Shown: piece by piece, positions 43,450 through 50,765 of the stretch | Position numbering within the stretch: position 1 is the stretch's first letter | How the letters are laid out: each line of letters begins with the position of its first letter | Assembly: GCA_902485915.1 (NCBI GenBank) | Contig: CABTMH010000169.1 | Coordinates: forward strand, 1-50,765 | Reading direction: 5' to 3' | Source of the DNA: an uncultured Oribacterium sp. | Lineage (GTDB): Bacteria > Bacillota > Clostridia > Lachnospirales > Lachnospiraceae | DNA length: 50,765 nucleotides | Translations under genes and position numbers: made by a program | Notes under the pieces: generated by a model | What the model was told of the DNA's origin: nothing | Databases searched by the model: none | The model's input: the letters and a program-made list of their open reading frames with translations, nothing else

Positions 43450-44395
43450 TCAAATCATGCACGTCTATGACGTCCGTCGCATGAAGGATGCGTTGCATCT
43501 CGAGGCACGGAAAAAGGACGCGTATCAGAAGCTTCCGGAGCTGAAGGCTCTGGAGGCTTCTGTGCGCGCGGAGGCGGGACGTACGCTCCAGCTGATGCGG
43601 GAGGGACAGAAGGAGGAGCTTCGGAACCTGAAGGACCATATCCGCGCCATCGGCGAAGAGAAGAAGGATCTGCTCGTACGAAACGGCTTTCCGGCAGACT
43701 ATCTCGAGATGCAGTATACCTGTCCGGACTGCCAGGATACCGGCTTCGTCGGTGGGGAGAAGTGTCACTGCTTCAAAAAGATGCAGATGCAGTTTATCTA
43801 TCAGCAGTCCCATCTCGGACGCATCGTACGAACACAGAACTTCGATCACTTCGATCTCACACGCTTCGATGATCGGGAGCTGATCGATGCTGCGGGCGGA
43901 AAGACGAACCGTCAGTATATGGCGGAGGTCCGGAATCTGCTGCTGGACTGGACGCAGAACTTCGATGAGCAGCATGGTAACGTGATCCTGATGGGAAATC
44001 CGGGTACCGGAAAGACCTTCCTCATCAACTGTGTGGCGAAGGCGCTGATGGACAGCTATCATTCGGTGATTTATTTCACCAGCACGGATCTCTTCGACAG
44101 CTTTTCGAGAGCACTTCGGCATGATGTGGAGGAGCAGGAGGAGACAGAGGATGCGATCATGAACTGTGATCTCCTCGTGATCGATGATCTCGGTACGGAG
44201 ATGAACAACAGCTATACGACCTCGCGTCTCTTTTATGTGCTGAATCAGCGGATGGTACTGCATAAGTCGGTGATGATTTCGACGAATCTGAACTTCCGGT
44301 CGATGCAGGATCGTTATTCCGATCGTATCGTCTCCCGTATCATGGCGGAGTACGACTACATCCCGCTCTACGGAGTGGACCAGAGGCTGCGCTGA
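43424..44395 (+). CDS. DnaC/DnaI-like helicase loader ATPase
   Basis: Predicted 323-residue AAA+ loader of the replicative helicase. An N-terminal helical region contacts the helicase. A zinc-type cluster CPDCQDTGFVGGEKCHC is next (about 103-119). The AAA+ core has MGNPGTGKTFL (Walker A near 190-198), DLLVIDDLGTEM (Walker B) and ISTNLNFRSMQDRYSDRIVSRIM (sensor 1 and Arg finger region). ATG at 43424 lies inside the end of the dnaD-like gene, with GGATGAAG upstream, so translation is coupled. The family signature and pairing make this a confident call. Confidence 0.93.
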   Translation: MALTNAQYNQIMHVYDVRRMKDALHLEARKKDAYQKLPELKALEASVRAEAGRTLQLMREGQKEELRNLKDHIRAIGEEKKDLLVRNGFPADYLEMQYTCPDCQDTGFVGGEKCHCFKKMQMQFIYQQSHLGRIVRTQNFDHFDLTRFDDRELIDAAGGKTNRQYMAEVRNLLLDWTQNFDEQHGNVILMGNPGTGKTFLINCVAKALMDSYHSVIYFTSTDLFDSFSRALRHDVEEQEETEDAIMNCDLLVIDDLGTEMNNSYTTSRLFYVLNQRMVLHKSVMISTNLNFRSMQDRYSDRIVSRIMAEYDYIPLYGVDQRLR

Positions 44396-44428
44396 GCCGG
44401 AAGCAGCCACAGATCTCGGAGTATGGTG

Positions 44429-44483
44429 CCTCCGTTGCCCCCTCCGTTGCCCCTGCCTGATCCGTACACGAGTGAGCAGTAAC
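44429..44483 (+). repeat. Palindromic intergenic element, copy with preceding 12-bp doublet
   Basis: CCTCCGTTGCCC is repeated at 44429-44440 and 44441-44452. The family core follows, with TGATCCGTACACGAGTGAGC then AGTAAC, ending at 44483. Confidence 0.75.
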
Positions 44484-44522
44484 GAAAAAATCCGTCGTTA
44501 TAGAATGAATGGTAAAAAGATG

Positions 44523-44550
44523 TTGACAGGCATGACTGTTTACATATATA
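44523..44550 (+). promoter_or_regulatory. prs promoter
   Basis: TTGACA at 44523-44528, a 16-bp spacer, and TATATA at 44545-44550. The predicted leader is about 40 nt with AAGGAGGAGAG before the start codon. Confidence 0.65.
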
Positions 44551-44596
44551 AAGAAGGTTGATTTGAGATTGGAACGTTTCTAAGGAGGAGAGAGAA

Positions 44597-45811
44597 ATGT
44601 CAGATTCCAGAACTTCAGAGTTTATTGAGCGTATCCCGGTGGGACCACTGGCGCTGATGCCGCTCGATTCGATCCAGCCACTGGGCCAGAAGGTCGATGA
44701 GTATCTTTCTACATGGCGTACCCGCCGTGAGAGTGATCATAAGGAGACCATCGCCTTCAACGGCTACCAGAAGGACAGCTATATCGTACAGGCGAAGGTA
44801 TCCCGCTTCGGCTCCGGTGAGGCGAAGGCGAACATCCTCGAGACCGTACGTGGCGTGGATCTGTATCTGATGGTCGACGTCATGAACTATTCACAGACCT
44901 ACAGCCTGTTCGGCCAGGTGAACCACATGTCCCCGGATGATCACTACAGCGATCTGAAGCGTGTCATCGCAGCGACGACCGGCAAGGCGAAGCGCATCAA
45001 TGTTATCATGCCGTTCATGTATGAGTCCCGCCAGCACAAGCGTACCGGACGTGAGTCCCTCGACTGCGCGATGATGCTCCAGGAGCTTCATGCGATGGGC
45101 GTGGAGAACTTCATCACCTTCGATGCACATGATCCACGTGTCATGAATGCGATCCCGCAGGACAGCTTCGATAACATCTCCTGCTCCTACCAGTTCATCA
45201 AGGCGATCCTCACACATGTAGAGGATCTCGATATCGATAAGAACCACATGATGATCATCTCTCCGGATGAGGGTGGTATGAGCCGTGCGATCTACTACGC
45301 AAACGTGCTCGGCATCGACATGGGTATGTTCTATAAGAGACGTGACTACTCTAAGGTAGTGAACGGCCGTAACCCGATCGTGGCCCATGAGTTCCTCGGC
45401 GCAGATGTAGAGGGTAAGGATGTGTTTATCATCGACGATATGATCTCCTCCGGTGAGTCCCTCATCGATACGGCGAAGGAGCTGAAGGAGCGTAAGGCGA
45501 GACGTGTCTTCGCATGCTGCACCTTCGGTCTCTTCACCTCCGGCTTCAACAAGTTCGACCAGGCGTACGCGAACGGCACCTTAAACGGTGTCTTCACCAC
45601 GAACCTGATCTATCAGCAGCCGGAGCTTCTTACGAAGCCATGGTATGTCAGCGTTGATATGGCGAAGTACATCGCACTGATCATCGATAACCTGAACCAT
45701 GATATGTCGATCTCGACGATCCTGGATTCCAGCCAGAAGATCAACGATAAGGTCGCTGCATACAGAAGCCATCGCGAGGAGATGACCCAGCAGATGGAGC
45801 TTCCACTCTAA
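44597..45811 (+). CDS. prs: Ribose-phosphate pyrophosphokinase
   Basis: Predicted 404-residue PRPP synthetase, making PRPP from ribose 5-phosphate and ATP. Motifs: INVIMPFMYESRQHKR (ATP flexible loop region), FITFDAHDPRVMNAIP, MIISPDEGGMSRA, and the PRPP loop DVFIIDDMISSGESLIDTAK. It is longer than the roughly 315-residue classic enzyme: an extra N-terminal part of about 40 residues and a longer C terminus, so allosteric control may differ. ATG at 44597 follows AAGGAGG. Monocistronic. Confidence 0.95.
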   Translation: MSDSRTSEFIERIPVGPLALMPLDSIQPLGQKVDEYLSTWRTRRESDHKETIAFNGYQKDSYIVQAKVSRFGSGEAKANILETVRGVDLYLMVDVMNYSQTYSLFGQVNHMSPDDHYSDLKRVIAATTGKAKRINVIMPFMYESRQHKRTGRESLDCAMMLQELHAMGVENFITFDAHDPRVMNAIPQDSFDNISCSYQFIKAILTHVEDLDIDKNHMMIISPDEGGMSRAIYYANVLGIDMGMFYKRRDYSKVVNGRNPIVAHEFLGADVEGKDVFIIDDMISSGESLIDTAKELKERKARRVFACCTFGLFTSGFNKFDQAYANGTLNGVFTTNLIYQQPELLTKPWYVSVDMAKYIALIIDNLNHDMSISTILDSSQKINDKVAAYRSHREEMTQQMELPL

Positions 45812-45824
45812 ACCGTATGGATTT

Positions 45825-45928
45825 GGTTACTGTTCGCTCGTCAACTTGATTCAGGCCGGGGCCGTGTTGAGAAGCTGGCATCGGTCCTCCGACCCGCGGC
45901 CTGATCAGTACACGAGTGAACAGCAACC
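45825..45928. repeat. Palindromic intergenic element, full-length copy
   Basis: The terminal arms GGTTACTGTTCGCTCGT (45825-45841) and 45912-45928 are inverted repeats matching at 15 of 17 positions. Inside are ATTCAGGCCG/CGGCCTGAT arms and the TCGGTCCTCCGACCCG interior. This 104-bp copy best shows the element boundaries. Confidence 0.88.
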
Positions 45929-45958
45929 GATGACCGATATGCAGATCGATATACGAAA

Positions 45959-45985
45959 GAGTCGCCGTTGCAGGCGGCTCTTTTT
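45959..45985 (+). terminator. prs terminator
   Basis: GAGTCGCC (45959-45966) pairs with GGCGGCTC (45973-45980), with one G-T pair, followed by five T. Confidence 0.8.
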
Positions 45986-45996
45986 CTATGTAAAAT
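45968..45996 (+). promoter_or_regulatory. Acyltransferase promoter overlapping the prs terminator
   Basis: TTGCAG at 45968-45973, a 17-bp spacer, and TAAAAT at 45991-45996. The predicted start falls at about 46003, one base before the ATG at 46004. Confidence 0.5.
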
Positions 45997-46003
45997 AAAA
46001 GCT

Positions 46004-47317
46004 ATGAATCCGACACAAGAAAACAGATTTCGAAATAAAATAAACTGGTACGTCTTCCTGATGTCCCTGCTCGTCGTCCTGATTCACAGCGTAAACCTCG
46101 CGATCGATAACACGACGCTGAGCTCGATGATCCTGACCGCGGACCATACCGGCGCAGCGCTTTCCGGCATCACCGGCGTCGCCGGCCATATCGAGCATCT
46201 CCTGTCGAACGCCCTCGGGCAGATGGCCGTGCCGGGCTTCTTTCTGATCTCCGGCTACCTCTTCTTCCGGGCCCTGCATGGCTTCCGGGATATCGGACGG
46301 AAGTGGCAGGAGCGGGTCTGGTCGCTGCTTGTACCCTATGGCGCATGGAATGTGCTCTGGTATCTCGCTTATGTGCTGATCGGCCGTCGCCACTTCTCCC
46401 TCACGGCGATGAGTGAGGCTGCCGCGAACTACAGCTGCAATCCGACCTTCTGGTATATGTACCAGCTGATGCTGCTGACGCTCCTCGCACCTCTTCTCTA
46501 CCTGCTGCTTCGAAACGCGTACGTGATGCTCCTGTCCCTTCTCCTGCTCGCCGCCGCGATCGGTGCAGGCGCCACGCTCCCGATGGTCAATGCAGACGCC
46601 CTCATCTATTATGGCGTCGGCGCCCTGTTCGCCTGTCACGGGCGGGGGCTGTTCGAAGGCGCCGCAGCGGATGCCCGGTTTCTCCGGAAGGCGATGCCGG
46701 GAGATGTGAAAGGGGATGCGGATATCGTCGTCCTGCCGGCGGCAGCGAAAGCCCGTCAGCGTCGCAGCTCCATGAAGAGAGGGTGCCGCATCGCTGGCAT
46801 TGGCCTCCTGCTGCTGGCGTGGCTGCTGCAGATCCTGACCCCGGCGAAGCTGATGAGCTTCGTGCTCTACGATGGGAGCGGCATCGCGCGGATGTCGATG
46901 CCGGCCTACCTCATGAGTGGAGGGGCGCTGGCGCGCTGGATCGGAAAGGGCCTGCAGCAGTTTCCACTGTTTGTGCTTTCGCTCTCCGGAAGTGGTGCGC
47001 AGGCGCTCGTCGCCATCGTGCGACGACTGCTGCTCGTGCTCGGCGTCTGGTTCGTCCTGCCTGCAGACCGTCTGCCGGAAGCGCGGCCCTATATGAAAAA
47101 CAGCTTCTTTCTGTACGCAGTGCATTATCCGATTGCGCGCGCACAGTATTATATGATACAGTACTTGGGCATTCCGTACGATGGATGGGGAGAAGCCGTG
47201 CGCCTCGCGCTGTACCTGCTGACCCCGGTGGTCGCTGTCGCGGCCGCGTACGGGCTGAAGCGTGTACTGAAACGATACCTGCCGCTGCAGTGGATGATTC
47301 TCAGCGGAGGACGATAG
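46004..47317 (+). CDS. Acyltransferase-3-family membrane protein
   Basis: Predicted 437-residue integral membrane protein with about ten helices, resembling the acyltransferase-3/OafA group that O-acylates surface sugars or lipids. The N terminus has NWYVFLMSLLVVLIHSVNLA, where the His is the position of the family catalytic His, and LGQMAVPGFFLISGYLFFRAL is the second family motif. FLYAVHYPIA lies in the last third. A hydrophilic insert (about 225-265, Lys/Arg/Ala-rich) is unusual. There is no ribosome site before ATG 46004 and the mRNA may be leaderless. The methyltransferase gene starts 7 bp after its stop. Confidence 0.83.
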   Translation: MNPTQENRFRNKINWYVFLMSLLVVLIHSVNLAIDNTTLSSMILTADHTGAALSGITGVAGHIEHLLSNALGQMAVPGFFLISGYLFFRALHGFRDIGRKWQERVWSLLVPYGAWNVLWYLAYVLIGRRHFSLTAMSEAAANYSCNPTFWYMYQLMLLTLLAPLLYLLLRNAYVMLLSLLLLAAAIGAGATLPMVNADALIYYGVGALFACHGRGLFEGAAADARFLRKAMPGDVKGDADIVVLPAAAKARQRRSSMKRGCRIAGIGLLLLAWLLQILTPAKLMSFVLYDGSGIARMSMPAYLMSGGALARWIGKGLQQFPLFVLSLSGSGAQALVAIVRRLLLVLGVWFVLPADRLPEARPYMKNSFFLYAVHYPIARAQYYMIQYLGIPYDGWGEAVRLALYLLTPVVAVAAAYGLKRVLKRYLPLQWMILSGGR

Positions 47318-47324
47318 GAGTCTT

Positions 47325-48335
47325 ATGTTTATTGCAGATCATTGGAAAGATTATGAGGTTATCGACACATCAAACGGCGACAAGCTGGAGCGCTGGGGGA
47401 AGTACATCCTCCGTCGCCCGGATCCGCAGGTTATCTGGCAGACATCCTTCCGGAATCCGTACTGGAAGAAGCTGAACGGCCACTATCATCGCTCGAACAA
47501 GGGCGGCGGCGAGTGGGAGTTCTTCGATCTTCCGAAGCAGTGGAAGATTTCCTACGTGCTCGGTGGCGTCGATGCAGCGGTATCGACCCTGGAGCCGGAC
47601 ATGCGTGCGACCTACTGCCCGACGGCACCGGTCTATGCACATCTCGAGAAGCTTCCGGTAGAGAAGCGCACCCTGACCTTCCATCTGAAGCCGTTTACGT
47701 TTAAGCATACCGGTCTCTTTCCGGAGCAGGCGGCGAACTGGGACTGGTTCTCGGATCGTATCCTCGGGGAAACAGAGCGTCGGAAGCAGGCCGGTATCGA
47801 CCGTCCGGTGAAGGTGCTGAATCTCTTCGCCTATACGGGCGGCGCGACCCTGGCCGCGGCCGCGGCCGGTGCCCAGGTGACCCATGTAGACGCCTCGAAG
47901 GGCATGGTGCAGTGGGCGAAGGAAAACGCGGAGGCCTCCCATCTCAAGGATGCGCCGATCCGCTGGCTCGTCGATGACTGTATGAAGTTCGTCGAGCGTG
48001 AGATCCGCCGTGGGAACACCTATGATGCGATCATCATGGATCCGCCGTCCTATGGTCGTGGACCGAAGGGAGAGATCTGGAAGATCGAGGATTCGGTCTA
48101 TCCGCTCGTGCAGCAGGCGGCGAAGCTGCTGACAGAAGACAGCATCTTCTTCCTCATCAACTCCTACACGACCGGACTGCAGCCGGCGGTCATGAGCTAT
48201 ATGCTCGGCACGGCGATCCGTGCACGCCTTGGCGGCGTGATCCACTCAGAAGAGGTCGGCCTGCCGGTGACGGAAACCGGACTCGTGCTGCCATGCGGCT
48301 GCAGTGGCCGCTGGGAAAGCTGCGAAAAGTCATAA
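47325..48335 (+). CDS. Class I SAM-dependent methyltransferase, RlmI/RlmK-like
   Basis: Predicted 336-residue cytoplasmic methyltransferase. The N-terminal 130 residues lack an obvious domain name. The Rossmann core has VLNLFAYTGGATLAAAAAGAQVTHVDASKGMV (SAM site), WLVDDCMKFV and the catalytic-loop motif IIMDPPSYGRGPKGE, typical of RlmI/RlmK-type rRNA cytosine or guanine methyltransferases. The target position cannot be read. ATG at 47325 follows GATAGGAG and the gene is 7 bp after the acyltransferase, so they are likely co-transcribed. Confidence 0.87.
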   Translation: MFIADHWKDYEVIDTSNGDKLERWGKYILRRPDPQVIWQTSFRNPYWKKLNGHYHRSNKGGGEWEFFDLPKQWKISYVLGGVDAAVSTLEPDMRATYCPTAPVYAHLEKLPVEKRTLTFHLKPFTFKHTGLFPEQAANWDWFSDRILGETERRKQAGIDRPVKVLNLFAYTGGATLAAAAAGAQVTHVDASKGMVQWAKENAEASHLKDAPIRWLVDDCMKFVEREIRRGNTYDAIIMDPPSYGRGPKGEIWKIEDSVYPLVQQAAKLLTEDSIFFLINSYTTGLQPAVMSYMLGTAIRARLGGVIHSEEVGLPVTETGLVLPCGCSGRWESCEKS

Positions 48336-48461
48336 TAGTAGAGAAAACAGCATTGGCCGAAGGCGGGATGCGTGACGGCCGAAGCCACGGCGACGCGTGT
48401 GAATGTAAGAGAATCGTAAGCATTTCACTGGGATTATTCAGTATTCTTCATGGAATAGAAA

Positions 48462-48490
48462 TTGCATTTGCATGGGTGAAAGGCTATTAT
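48462..48490 (+). promoter_or_regulatory. Promoter of the cell-wall-binding protein gene
   Basis: TTGCAT at 48462-48467, a 17-bp spacer, and TATTAT at 48485-48490. It sits in the 302-bp gap after the methyltransferase gene, which shows nothing else. Confidence 0.55.
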
Positions 48491-48637
48491 TATAGCATAA
48501 GTATGATGCAGACTGGAAAATCGTCCGGCGAGGCGCACACACGCGCATACATTATGTCCGGAAGTGGGCGGTGATGGCCGGAGCCAGTGCATCCACAAGC
48601 GTTGGGGCCGGTAGAGCCGGGTCCGGAGGGATACGAT

Positions 48638-49885
48638 ATGATGAAAGAAAAGCTTAGAAAACTTCTGATCGCAGCCGGTGCGCTTGCGGTGATTTCCGCG
48701 ACGAGTGCATTGGCAGCCGGCTGGACGACGAACACCAGCGGCGAGCCGGTATATATGCAGGATAACGGAAGCGTGGCAGCGAACGCCTGGATTAAGGCCG
48801 AGAGCAACGGTCAGGTGATCTGGTACTACGCTACCGGGAACGGCACCCTGAAGAAGGGCGGCTGGCAGACCGTCGGCGGCTATCGCTACTACTTCGATGA
48901 GATGGGTGTGATGCAGACCGGCTGGGTGGATGGAAACAGCTACTACTGTAATCCGAACACAGGTGCCGCTGTTTCAGGCTGGCAGTACCTCACGATTCCG
49001 GAGGAGGACCAGAGCTTCTATGAAGACGATGCGAACTACAGCACGAATCATGCAGCCTGGTATTTCTTCGCCACCGGAACGAATAAAAAGTACGCATCCG
49101 ATAACTATAACGTGACTGTGAAGACCGTCAACGGTCTCAAGTACGGCTTCGATGAGAATGGCGTGATGCAGCTCGGATGGTCGAAGGTGCAGGATACGAC
49201 GCCGGAGATCAGCGGATACATGTATTTCGCGATGAAAACCGATGACCACTTCAAGCAGGGCCAGCTGATCGAGAACACCTGGTATACGACGACCGGACCG
49301 CAGAACAGCGATGGCTCCTATGATGAGAGTCTCGCCAGCGGTGATGTAGAGTATTTCTACTTCCGCTCGAATGGACGACCGGCAGCCGGCACGACAGGCA
49401 ACTTCCTCGTGCAGTCCATCGGCGGTAAGAAGTACCTCTTCAACGAAAAGGGAAATCCGGTATATGGCATGCAGAAGGGTTCTACGACGACCGACGCTAG
49501 CGTACATTACTACTACTGTGGATCCAGCAGGGCAGACTGCTCGGTAAAGACCGGACGCTTCGTGATGACCGAGGCGGATGGCGATAAGATCACCTACTAT
49601 GCAGAGAGCAACGGCCGTGGCTACACCGGCGTGAAGAACGGTTACCTCTACTATGAGGGCAGACTGCAGCAGGCGGATCAGAGCGCGAAGTACCAGACCT
49701 GCTACGTAGATGGAAAGAACTACGTGATCTCTTACTCCGGACTGGTCATGAAGAGTAAAACAAATCTCCGCGATGCGGATGGTAATAAGGTATCGACGAA
49801 CGCTGACGGTACGCTGAAGGAGAACCTCGATGGCAGCCTCGAGGCGATGACGGCGACCCCGCCGGATGTCGATGACATCGACTGA
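48638..49885 (+). CDS. Secreted cell-wall-binding-repeat protein
   Basis: Predicted 415-residue exported protein. A signal peptide of about 26 residues ends SALAA. The rest is built from aromatic/Gly repeats of the choline-/glucan-binding (CW_binding_1) kind: GGWQTVGGYRYYFDEMGVMQTGW, then VNGLKYGFDENGVMQLGW, IGGKKYLFNEKGNPVYGM and VDGKNYVISYSGLVM. The other parts, rich in Tyr, Thr and Asp, lack a known catalytic domain. The C terminus is acidic with no sorting signal. It probably binds surface polymers non-covalently. ATG at 48638 follows GGAGGG. Confidence 0.85.
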   Translation: MMKEKLRKLLIAAGALAVISATSALAAGWTTNTSGEPVYMQDNGSVAANAWIKAESNGQVIWYYATGNGTLKKGGWQTVGGYRYYFDEMGVMQTGWVDGNSYYCNPNTGAAVSGWQYLTIPEEDQSFYEDDANYSTNHAAWYFFATGTNKKYASDNYNVTVKTVNGLKYGFDENGVMQLGWSKVQDTTPEISGYMYFAMKTDDHFKQGQLIENTWYTTTGPQNSDGSYDESLASGDVEYFYFRSNGRPAAGTTGNFLVQSIGGKKYLFNEKGNPVYGMQKGSTTTDASVHYYYCGSSRADCSVKTGRFVMTEADGDKITYYAESNGRGYTGVKNGYLYYEGRLQQADQSAKYQTCYVDGKNYVISYSGLVMKSKTNLRDADGNKVSTNADGTLKENLDGSLEAMTATPPDVDDID

Positions 49886-49906
49886 TGATGATTTTCTTTC
49901 TATTAT

Positions 49907-49945
49907 AGAAGAGAGCCCGCTTCCGAAAGGAGCGGGCTCTCTTCT
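49907..49945 (+). terminator. Terminator of the cell-wall protein gene
   Basis: AGAAGAGAGCCCGC (49907-49920) pairs with 49932-49945, plus TCC/GGA closing a GAAA loop with one bulged T. There is no long T run, but the stem is very strong. Confidence 0.8.
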
Positions 49946-50010
49946 GTAAATTTGTGGCATTTTAGAGTCTTCCGAGCTTGTAGTACTGTATTTCTGGTGC
50001 CTGCCATCCG

Positions 50011-50044
50011 GCCCTGCCTGATCAGTACACGTGTGAACAGTGAC
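50011..50044 (+). repeat. Palindromic intergenic element, copy
   Basis: GCCTGATCAGTACACG then TGTGAACAGTGAC follows the family core, preceded by CATCCGGCCCT. Confidence 0.8.
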
Positions 50045-50067
50045 GGGCGGTGCTGTGAAAAAAAGGC

Positions 50068-50096
50068 TTGCAATTCAGAAAAGCAGATGGTATTAT
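50068..50096 (+). promoter_or_regulatory. Distal promoter of the S10 operon
   Basis: TTGCAA at 50068-50073, a 17-bp spacer, and TATTAT at 50091-50096. Confidence 0.55.
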
Positions 50097-50205
50097 ATGA
50101 CACGCACGGCAAGGTGGTTACCTGCTGTGCTGTACATTATATCGTGATACACACGGCAGTGTGGAAACGTGTATCGGATTTTATGCACGTTTTCAGAAAA
50201 ATTGC

Positions 50206-50234
50206 TTGCAATAAAAAAGCATGTGTGTTATCTT
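50206..50234 (+). promoter_or_regulatory. Proximal promoter of the S10 operon
   Basis: TTGCAA at 50206-50211, a 17-bp spacer, and TATCTT at 50229-50234. The predicted start is near 50241. Confidence 0.55.
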
Positions 50235-50240
50235 TGTACA

Positions 50241-50563
50241 CGCTGTGACATGATAGCAATGAAATGAAGATTGCTTGCATGGACGAAAGCCAAGATCCGT
50301 ACAACAGTATCCTTTGGATCCAGTGAGCCTCCGGGCTCCGCCTGAGAGTTGAGACGGCAACCAAGTATAAGTCATGTAAGAGAACTTCAGGGAGCGAATG
50401 TCTAGTTTAGAAACTGACGGCAGGTCACTGTACTACAATTTAATCCATCAAACAGCAGATGGATTTGCGCAGATCGATCCTTTATCTCACATGGGACAGG
50501 TGTGCGCGTTAATGTACAGTCACCGACTTATCGTCAAATCACCGATAGGAGGCGACTTTTTTT
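50241..50563 (+). promoter_or_regulatory. Long 5' leader of the S10 operon
   Basis: About 320 nt of leader with no supported ORF before rpsJ. GAGCC/GGCTC stems (around 50327-50340) and other short inverted repeats are visible. Ribosomal operons often carry protein-binding leaders, but I do not recognise a defined class. The ribosome site is ATAGGAGG at 50545-50552. Confidence 0.5.
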
Positions 50564-50765
50564 ATGGCAAGTCAAGTAATGAGAATCACACTTAAGGCTT
50601 ACGATCACGTCCTTGTAGACGAGTCAGCCGCAAAGATTGTGGAGAACTGCAAGAAGACAGGTTCACAGGTATCCGGTCCGGTTCCACTTCCGACGAAGAA
50701 GGAGATCGTAACCATCCTTCGTGCTACACACAAGTACAAGGACTCTCGTGAGCAGTTCGAGCAGA
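50564..50765 (+). CDS. rpsJ: 30S ribosomal protein S10 (partial, runs off the window)
   Basis: The first 67 codons of S10 are present: MASQVMRITLKAYDHVLVDE, then AAKIVENCKKTGSQVSGPVPLPTKKE and ILRATHKYKDSREQFEQ. All of these are strongly conserved in S10, which sits in the 30S head and also acts in antitermination with NusB. ATG at 50564 has ATAGGAGG about 11 bases upstream. It opens the S10 ribosomal protein operon, which continues beyond the edge. The gene is cut only by the window end. Confidence 0.97.
   Translation, partial: MASQVMRITLKAYDHVLVDESAAKIVENCKKTGSQVSGPVPLPTKKEIVTILRATHKYKDSREQFEQ

Overview
The window looks like a chromosomal segment of a G+C-rich Clostridia member, most likely a Lachnospiraceae-type anaerobe. 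The case rests on Firmicute-type genes (rny, a DnaD/DnaC-type helicase-loading pair, OhrR, LrgAB, YesM/YesN-type regulators, YhaO/YhaN-type SbcDC), strong AGGAGG ribosome sites, a lexA-type SOS box and sigma-A promoters with 17-bp spacers. The genus cannot be named from sequence alone. No tRNA, rRNA, CRISPR array, phage or complete insertion sequence was seen. The right edge enters the S10 ribosomal protein operon.

Layout. 0-3.4 kb: a BCCT-family osmolyte transporter, convergent with a YesL-like membrane protein and a HAD phosphatase. 3.4-5.4 kb: a possible small RNA, then a cre-controlled sugar kinase (probable kdgK), ending in a very large nested palindrome. 5.4-9.5 kb: lrgAB (minus strand), purC and an LtrA-family membrane protein. 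9.7-15 kb: an SbcD/SbcC-like pair, then ispE-gntR on the minus strand. 15-23 kb: a TetR-controlled efflux operon (tetR, HlyD-like adaptor, RND pump, two TolC-like proteins), unexpected in a cell that should lack an outer membrane. 23.4-27.6 kb: recA, recX, an orphan ohrR and rny. 28-33 kb: a CBS/DRTGG-containing inorganic pyrophosphatase, a shikimate-kinase-like protein and a TetM/EF-G-like GTPase fused to a C-terminal NYN (YacP/Rae1-like) RNase domain.

33-40.7 kb: a YesM/YesN-type two-component system whose kinase gene overlaps the GTPase gene, then a complete TRAP transporter (dctP-dctQ-dctM), a YcxB-like protein and a second TRAP solute-binding lipoprotein. 40.7-45.8 kb: murC, a DnaA-box cluster in front of the dnaD/dnaC-type pair, and prs. 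46-50 kb: an acyltransferase, an rRNA-methyltransferase-like protein and a secreted cell-wall-binding-repeat protein. 50.0-50.8 kb: promoters, a long leader and the start of rpsJ.

Three structures recur outside the genes. (i) A family of small palindromic intergenic elements has at least eight copies. (ii) In at least four genes the 3' end, stop codon included, is duplicated just downstream. (iii) There are large hairpins with no obvious terminator role. The best candidates for undescribed biology are the GTPase-NYN fusion, the RND/TolC operon in an apparent monoderm, and the DnaA-box-fronted helicase-loader operon.
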